Positions 59,260-64,000 of a stretch of DNA of 64,000 bases are shown piece after piece. Below the pieces are notes generated by a model. It made no database searches. It was not told the DNA's origin and worked only from the letters and a program-made list of their open reading frames with translations. The translations under genes were made by a program, and so were the position numbers. Origin of the DNA: Nostoc sp. 'Peltigera membranacea cyanobiont' N6 (lineage in GTDB: Bacteria; Cyanobacteriota; Cyanobacteriia; Cyanobacteriales; Nostocaceae); the NCBI RefSeq assembly GCF_002949735.1, contig NZ_CP026681.1, positions 5,176,001-5,240,000 of the forward strand, written 5' to 3'. Each line of letters begins with the position of its first letter. The first letter of the stretch is position 1.

Positions 59260-61641
59260 TTAATACGACCACTTCCAGTCACGAATTTCCGGCATATCAT
59301 CGCCGTACTTCTCAATGTAGTGCTTGTGTTCTATGAGTTTATCTAGCATCCCCTGTTTGACATAAGCTGCCCTATATCCTAGTTTGGGCACGCGAGAAAT
59401 TACGTCCATTACTAGGTGAAAGCGATCGAGATCGTTAAGCACAACCATATCAAAGGGAGTGGTAGTAGTTCCTTCTTCCTTGTAGCCTCGCACATGCAAG
59501 TTGTGGTGGTTAGTCTGACGATAGGTTAGACGATGAATCAGCCAAGGATAGCCATGAAAGGCAAAGATAATCGGTTTGTCTGTGGTGAAAATTGTCTCAA
59601 AGTCTTTTTCACTCAAACCGTGGGGATGTTCGCTTTTTGGCTGTAGTGTCATCAAATCGACCACGTTCACGACCCGCACCTTTAAGTCCGGGAAGTGCTG
59701 GCGCAGAATATCCACAGCCGCTAAGGTTTCTAAGGTGGGAATATCCCCAGCACAACCCATTACTACATCTGGTTCGCCGCCTTGGTCATTGCTTGCCCAT
59801 TCCCAAATACCAATGCCTTTGGTGCAGTGTTTGACAGCAGCATCCATATTGAGGTACTGCAATGCTGGCTGTTTACCCGCGACGATGACGTTGACATAGT
59901 TGCGGCTTTTTAAACAGTGGTCAGTTACCGATAGCAAAGTGTTGGCATCAGGGGGCAAATATACGCGAACGATCTCTGCTTTCTTATTGATTACATGGTC
60001 GATAAAACCGGGGTCTTGGTGGGAGAAGCCGTTATGGTCTTGTCGCCAAACATGGGAGGTGAGTAGATAATTGAGGGAAGCAATCGGTCTACGCCAGGGA
60101 ATATGTCTGGTTGTTTTCAACCATTTGGCGTGCTGATTGAACATTGAGTCAATGATGTGGATAAATGCCTCGTAGCAGGAGAAGAATCCGTGTCTTCCTG
60201 TGAGGAGATAGCCTTCTAACCATCCTTGACAATTAGTTTCGCTAAGAATTTCCATCACTCGACCGTCGGCGGAAAGGTGGTCATCTTCCGGGAGGATTTG
60301 GGCTACCCAATCCCGATTTGTGACTTCTAGCACTGCGCCTAAACGGTTTGATACTGTTTCATCGGGGCCAACGATGCGGAAGTTGCGGGTTTCTTGGTTA
60401 AGCTGCATGATATCCCGGAGGAATTTGCCTGTAACTTGAGTAGCTTCAGCGATCGCTTGGCCTGGTTTGAGAACATCTACAGCATAGTCTCGAAAGTCAG
60501 GCATCTTCAGGTCGCGCAGCAAAATGCCACCGTTGGCGTGGGGATTGTCACCCATGCGTCGATGACCCTTGGGAGCCAGTTCTGCTAGTTCGGGAATCAG
60601 CTTACCGTTGCTGTCGAAGAGTTCTTCTGGTTGGTAACTCTTCATCCAATTTTCTAGGAGTTTCAGGTGTTCTGGCTGTTTGGCAATGTTACTCAAGGGA
60701 ACTTGGTGCGATCGCCAAGAACCCTCAGTTTTTTTGCCATCGACTTCTTTGGGCCCTGTCCAACCTTTAGGGGTTCTCATGACAATCATCGGCCACTGGG
60801 GACGTTCAGTGAAACCATGTACGCGGGCTTCTCTTTGGATACTTTGAATTTCGGCGATCGCTATATCTAGAGTCGCCGCCATCTGCTGGTGGACATCTGC
60901 GGGATCTTCACCTTCGACAAAGTAGGGCTTGTAGCCGTAGCCCACAAATAAGCTTTCTAATTCTTCATGGCTGATGCGTGCGAGTACTGTTGGATTAGCA
61001 ATTTTATACCCATTCAGGTGCAGAATCGGCAGTACAGCCCCATCATGCACGGGGTTGAGAAACTTGTTGGAATGCCAGCTAGTTGCTAATGCACCTGTTT
61101 CAGCTTCGCCGTCACCCACAACAGCAGCAACGATCAAGTCAGGGTTATCAAAGGCAGCCCCAAAAGCGTGGACGAGGGCATAACCTAGTTCCCCGCCTTC
61201 ATGGATGGAACCGGGAGTTTCCGGTGCAACGTGGCTGGGAATACCACCAGGGAAGGAGAATTGTTTGAAGAGTTTTTGAATTCCTTCAGTATCCTGGGAG
61301 ATGTTGTGATAATACTCAGTGTAAGTGCCTTCTAAGTATGTGTTGGCTACTAGTCCAGGGCCTCCATGACCGGGGCCAGCAATATAGATGGTGTTTAGGT
61401 CATATTTTTTGATGACCCGATTCAGGTGAGCATATATCAAATTCAGCCCTGGGGTTGTTCCCCAATGCCCCAAAAGTCTCGGTTTGACGTGTTCCAGCTT
61501 TAGCGGTTCTCTGAGTAGTGGATTGTCGAGTAGATATATTTGCCCAACTGAAAGATAGTTAGCTGCCCGCCAGTAGGCGTTTATCTTATGTAATTCTTCA
61601 TCTGTTAAAGGCTTTGTTCGTGGAGTTGTTGCTAATGTCAT
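59260..61641 (-). CDS. xfp: Xylulose-5-phosphate/fructose-6-phosphate phosphoketolase
   Basis: 793 residues from ATG 61641, which has GGAG seven nt upstream; an ATG six codons earlier lacks one. TPP-dependent: GHGGPG, HEGGELGYALVHAFG, VVGDGEAETGALATSWHSN and HLNGYKIANPT, with a pyrophosphate-binding GDGE-N pattern; QDHNGFSHQDPGF and HLRSDDT-like C-terminal pieces are also family-like. It splits xylulose-5-P (or fructose-6-P) with phosphate into acetyl phosphate and glyceraldehyde-3-P (or erythrose-4-P), feeding acetyl-CoA at low ATP cost. Length and order are normal for the XFP family. Confidence 0.95.
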   Translation of the reverse strand: MTLATTPRTKPLTDEELHKINAYWRAANYLSVGQIYLLDNPLLREPLKLEHVKPRLLGHWGTTPGLNLIYAHLNRVIKKYDLNTIYIAGPGHGGPGLVANTYLEGTYTEYYHNISQDTEGIQKLFKQFSFPGGIPSHVAPETPGSIHEGGELGYALVHAFGAAFDNPDLIVAAVVGDGEAETGALATSWHSNKFLNPVHDGAVLPILHLNGYKIANPTVLARISHEELESLFVGYGYKPYFVEGEDPADVHQQMAATLDIAIAEIQSIQREARVHGFTERPQWPMIVMRTPKGWTGPKEVDGKKTEGSWRSHQVPLSNIAKQPEHLKLLENWMKSYQPEELFDSNGKLIPELAELAPKGHRRMGDNPHANGGILLRDLKMPDFRDYAVDVLKPGQAIAEATQVTGKFLRDIMQLNQETRNFRIVGPDETVSNRLGAVLEVTNRDWVAQILPEDDHLSADGRVMEILSETNCQGWLEGYLLTGRHGFFSCYEAFIHIIDSMFNQHAKWLKTTRHIPWRRPIASLNYLLTSHVWRQDHNGFSHQDPGFIDHVINKKAEIVRVYLPPDANTLLSVTDHCLKSRNYVNVIVAGKQPALQYLNMDAAVKHCTKGIGIWEWASNDQGGEPDVVMGCAGDIPTLETLAAVDILRQHFPDLKVRVVNVVDLMTLQPKSEHPHGLSEKDFETIFTTDKPIIFAFHGYPWLIHRLTYRQTNHHNLHVRGYKEEGTTTTPFDMVVLNDLDRFHLVMDVISRVPKLGYRAAYVKQGMLDKLIEHKHYIEKYGDDMPEIRDWKWSY

Positions 61642-61985
61642 TTCGACACTCCATTCCAAAAGGATTTTGATGGATTCATCGGTTCATCAGTAAAAAATTA
61701 TACTGCTTTTCCAGATGATGGCCATCTAACCCACGATCAATATTTACAGTCTTTGTGACTAAATTCTTTCATTTTTGGCACAGGATGGAAAGCGATCGCT
61801 ATAAAACGGGCGGTTACGCCGGCAGCTAACTGACACTCTTTGAATTGACACTGATGACTTGGGCGTTTCTGGCGGTTTGCGATCGCAGTTAATATCTGTT
61901 GCGTTAGTTTCTCCAGATAACGTCCCAACTTACAACGCCATGATTGCCACTCAACTCATACCCAGCGATCGCAGACTCGCTCATA

Positions 61986-62190
61986 GCCCGTTGGCGCAGC
62001 CTCTCTTAGAGGATGTTTTAAAAGTCCTCTTGTCGGTATCAAAAGTTTTAGATCCCCCTAAATCCACGCCACATGCTCCACTTAAAAAGGGGGACTTTGA
62101 TTCCGATTCCCCCCTTTTTAAGGGGAGCCAGCGCGGTCTTGGGGGTTTCCCCCATGAGCGACTGGCGTGGGTTAGGGGGGATCTAAGAGT
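61986..62190. repeat. Repeat-rich intergenic island upstream of phosphoketolase
   Basis: 61986-62015 is GCCCGTTGGCGCAGCCTCTC plus TTAGAGGATG, matching the tail at 7741. From 62044 a CCCCCTAA...TTAGGGGG element with two inner CCCCTTTTTAAGGGG-like stems covers to 62190. ORFs in 61859-62230 are repeat-derived. No gene supported between phosphoketolase and rimM. Confidence 0.7.
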
Positions 62191-62317
62191 GCCTAAAATC
62201 ACAGCAAAATACTTTTCAAACAACCTCTAAGAGTTGGCTTTACGCTGCGCTATCCGCCACTCGTACAGAATTCATGTCTGTTTTCTGACTCCTGACTCCT
62301 GAATTCTGTTTGATAAT

Positions 62318-63046
62318 CTAATTATTAATTTCCAACAATCCAGGCGGTGGCGTAATTTCAATGCGATTAGATTTTAAGTCTACAACTGGTGCGATCGCTT
62401 CCACAAATGGAATCAAAACAGTCTTTTGTTTTTTGTCATTTGTCATTTGTCCTTTGTCAGTGGCAAAAGATGGGTGGAACTTTACTTCTAGTAAATCATT
62501 GCCGGCGGGGATGATATCTACTACCGTACCAACGAGTTCGCCAGATGCTTGCATGAAGACTTCTAAGCCAATCAAATCGAGGACATGATATTCATCTTCG
62601 CCTAATTGGGGGCGATCGCTAGCTGGTACCATTAACTTACAACCGCGCAACGCCTCGGCTCGATCGCAAGTTTCCACACCAGCTAATTTGATTACATACA
62701 AGTTTTTGTTACTGATATAACGTCCCGTCAATAATTCGATTGGTTGTGGTTCTGTGTCACCTGAACGCAACAACCAACGTTTTCCCGGCACCTCAAATCT
62801 TTCAGGGAAATCAGATACAGGATAAACCCGTAATTCCCCAGATAATCCTTGAGGAGAAACAATCTTACCAATTTCTAGCCAATTATCGAGATTGGGGACT
62901 GGGGGCTGGGGACTGGGGATTGGGGATTGGGGGCTGGGGATTGGGGGCTGGGGACTGGATCTTTTTGATTTCCCTCTTCCTCCCCTGCTTTTCTGCGCCT
63001 CTGTGCTTTTGCTCCCTATTTCTTTATTAGCTTCTTCGTGTTTCAT
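62318..63046 (-). CDS. rimM: Ribosome maturation factor RimM with repeat-derived insertions
   Basis: 242 residues. The RimM N-terminal domain begins about residue 55 (LEIGKIVSPQGLSGELRVYP), and the PRC-barrel ends with IEITPPPGLLEIN. RimM helps mature the 30S subunit head. The first 50 residues are low complexity, with S-P-Q-P-P-I/V-P repeats encoded by GGGGATT/GGGGCTG-type DNA repeats at 62895-62955; the normal start lies after them. A second insertion, ATDKGQMTNDKKQK, before TVLIPFVEAI, is encoded by TGACAAA-type heptamers near 62430. Both keep the frame. Confidence 0.9.
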   Translation of the reverse strand: MKHEEANKEIGSKSTEAQKSRGGRGKSKRSSPQPPIPSPQSPIPSPQPPVPNLDNWLEIGKIVSPQGLSGELRVYPVSDFPERFEVPGKRWLLRSGDTEPQPIELLTGRYISNKNLYVIKLAGVETCDRAEALRGCKLMVPASDRPQLGEDEYHVLDLIGLEVFMQASGELVGTVVDIIPAGNDLLEVKFHPSFATDKGQMTNDKKQKTVLIPFVEAIAPVVDLKSNRIEITPPPGLLEINN

Positions 63047-63060
63047 TTATATTTTCCCTA

Positions 63061-64000
63061 TTAGGCAGTCACCGCCGCACCTTTATAAGCTTCTTCAGCC
63101 ACTTTTGCTAAACGTTCCATAGCAGTGGCTATCTCTTCATCCGTACCTGTGAGGCTGATGCGGAAACATTGGTGCTTGTGCGCCCATTCTTCCTCTAAAC
63201 CAGGGAAGAAGGTACTTCCAGGAACAATAATCACACCAACTTGCTTTAATTGTTGGTAAAATTCCCAGTCACTGATGGGTAAATCCTCTAACCACAACCA
63301 AGCAAAAATTGCTCCTTCACCGCGATGGAGGAACCAAGGTAAATCCTTGGGCATCGCTTGTTCTAAGCTAGTTTCTAAAACGGTAAATTTATTCTGGTAA
63401 AAAGGACGGATGACGGTGTGAGAAATTTCCACTAAAGCGCCAGAGTTGATTGCATAAGCTGCGATCGCTTGGCCGTAACGTGAAGAATGGAGGCTCATAT
63501 TTGCTTGGAAACACTCCAGCACCTCAATCCACTTTTCATCCCCAATGGCAATCCCAAGCCTTTCTCCTGGTAATCCTGCTTTCGATAAACTCATGCAGTG
63601 TAAGATATTATCACCAAACACTGGTGTCATTTCGGTAAAGTTCAATGCTGGGAAGGGAGGCGCATAAGCCGAGTCAATTAACACAGGCAAATTATAAGGC
63701 GCAGCCAGGGCAGCAATTTTCTTCACCTCATCATCAGTGAGGACATTGCCAGTAGGATTACAGGGGCGAGAGAAGAGGACACAACCTGTATTTTCTGTAA
63801 TCGACAGTTGGCTGAAGTCGGGGCGATATTTAAATCTATGGGCGGCTGCATCAATATCAAGAGTTGGTTTGTAGGCAGTTAAGGCTTTTGGAACTAAGCA
63901 GATGCCGCCATAACCTGTGTAGTCAGGACTGAGGGGTAAAACGATTTGTTTTAACTCGCCGCTAGGGGTGTAGCCACCGAAGCTATTAACAGCGTAGAAG
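63061..64000 (-). CDS. Valine-pyruvate-type class I/II aminotransferase, partial (runs off right edge)
   Basis: The C-terminal 313 codons are inside the window and the frame is open to the right edge. PLP-enzyme motifs: PCNPTGNVLTDDEVKK, DSAYAPPFP, and SLSKAGLPGERLGIAIG, with the lysine that forms the Schiff base. It is the AvtA/valine-pyruvate transaminase type by similarity to what I recall of cyanobacterial members; diaminopimelate aminotransferases are alternatives. It transfers an amino group between alanine/valine and keto acids. It lies 14 bp upstream of the rimM gene on the same strand, so both may be cotranscribed. Confidence 0.82.
   Translation of the reverse strand, partial: FYAVNSFGGYTPSGELKQIVLPLSPDYTGYGGICLVPKALTAYKPTLDIDAAAHRFKYRPDFSQLSITENTGCVLFSRPCNPTGNVLTDDEVKKIAALAAPYNLPVLIDSAYAPPFPALNFTEMTPVFGDNILHCMSLSKAGLPGERLGIAIGDEKWIEVLECFQANMSLHSSRYGQAIAAYAINSGALVEISHTVIRPFYQNKFTVLETSLEQAMPKDLPWFLHRGEGAIFAWLWLEDLPISDWEFYQQLKQVGVIIVPGSTFFPGLEEEWAHKHQCFRISLTGTDEEIATAMERLAKVAEEAYKGAAVTA

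Noticed and set aside
61859..62230. 123-codon plus-strand ORF upstream of rimM
   Set aside because: It reads through a dispersed repeat and CCCCCTTTTTAAGGGG-type stems; no ribosome-binding site or family likeness.

Overview
The window comes from a filamentous, heterocyst-type cyanobacterium, most likely a Nostoc or close relative (Nostocales). The evidence is the very frequent GCGATCGC (HIP1) octamer, many copies of the small dispersed repeats and 7-bp tandem repeats (GGGGATT, TGACAAA, TTTTGAA) typical of Nostoc genomes, and the gene content: CrtD-like carotenoid desaturase, modular orange-carotenoid-protein homologues, a GUN4-domain protein, a PaO-like Rieske oxygenase, phosphoketolase and hopanoid genes. 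There is no rRNA, no tRNA that I can recognise, no CRISPR array and no intact transposase. Both edges cut genes: an N-acylglucosamine 2-epimerase at the left and a valine-pyruvate-type aminotransferase at the right.

Layout. 1-9.8 kb: sugar epimerase (partial), aspartoacylase, a secreted beta-propeller protein, two GT4 glycosyltransferases, a CPA1 Na+/H+ antiporter and a small exported protein. 10-20.6 kb: a saccharopine-dehydrogenase-like reductase, CrtD, a pentapeptide-repeat membrane protein, a 184-bp MITE, an antitoxin-first HicBA pair, aspS, a PaO/Tic55-type Rieske oxygenase, pirin and a secreted propeller-like protein. 21-28 kb: a very large CPBP-type membrane protease fusion, a 51-residue conserved-looking protein with its own terminator, a SAM hydroxide adenosyltransferase, a GUN4-domain membrane protein, and a GH29 alpha-L-fucosidase whose signal peptide has been thrown out of frame by a perfect 13-bp tandem duplication. 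27.9-33.9 kb: two contractile-injection-system accessory genes (Pvc15-like AAA+ ATPase and Pvc16-like DUF4255 protein) divergent from a Ser/Thr kinase with two long repeat arrays, nearly every unit of which carries a D-x-T-hydrophobic motif. 34-39.9 kb: a hopanoid side-chain cluster (hpnH, hpnA, an RND pump, and divergent hpnG).

40-50 kb: a GGDEF/EAL protein, a GAF-LuxR regulator divergent from a membrane protein and a rhodanese, an alpha/beta hydrolase lacking the usual catalytic His, an armadillo-fold membrane protein, ftsE and a WecG/TagA glycosyltransferase. 50-53.2 kb: a signalling operon of a NarL-type regulator, a REC-GAF-PP2C phosphatase and an RsbW-like kinase. 53.2-56.8 kb: a photoprotection neighbourhood with a C-terminal-domain homologue of OCP (CTDH) and a helical carotenoid protein (HCP) flanking a QueG-HAD fusion and a disordered protein. 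56.8-64 kb: a MacB-type ABC ATPase, a tRNA-dihydrouridine synthase, phosphoketolase, rimM and the aminotransferase.

A theme running through the whole window is invasion of coding sequence by short repeats that keep the frame: in the epimerase, aspartoacylase, QueG, RND pump and RimM (twice). Gaps between genes hold recurring palindromes (AGACGCGAT family), CCCCCTTAAAAAGGGGG-type inverted repeats, MITEs with TAGGACTTACGCA ends and IS200/IS605-like end hairpins. Annotations rest on reading the sequence and remembered family features; no database search was run.
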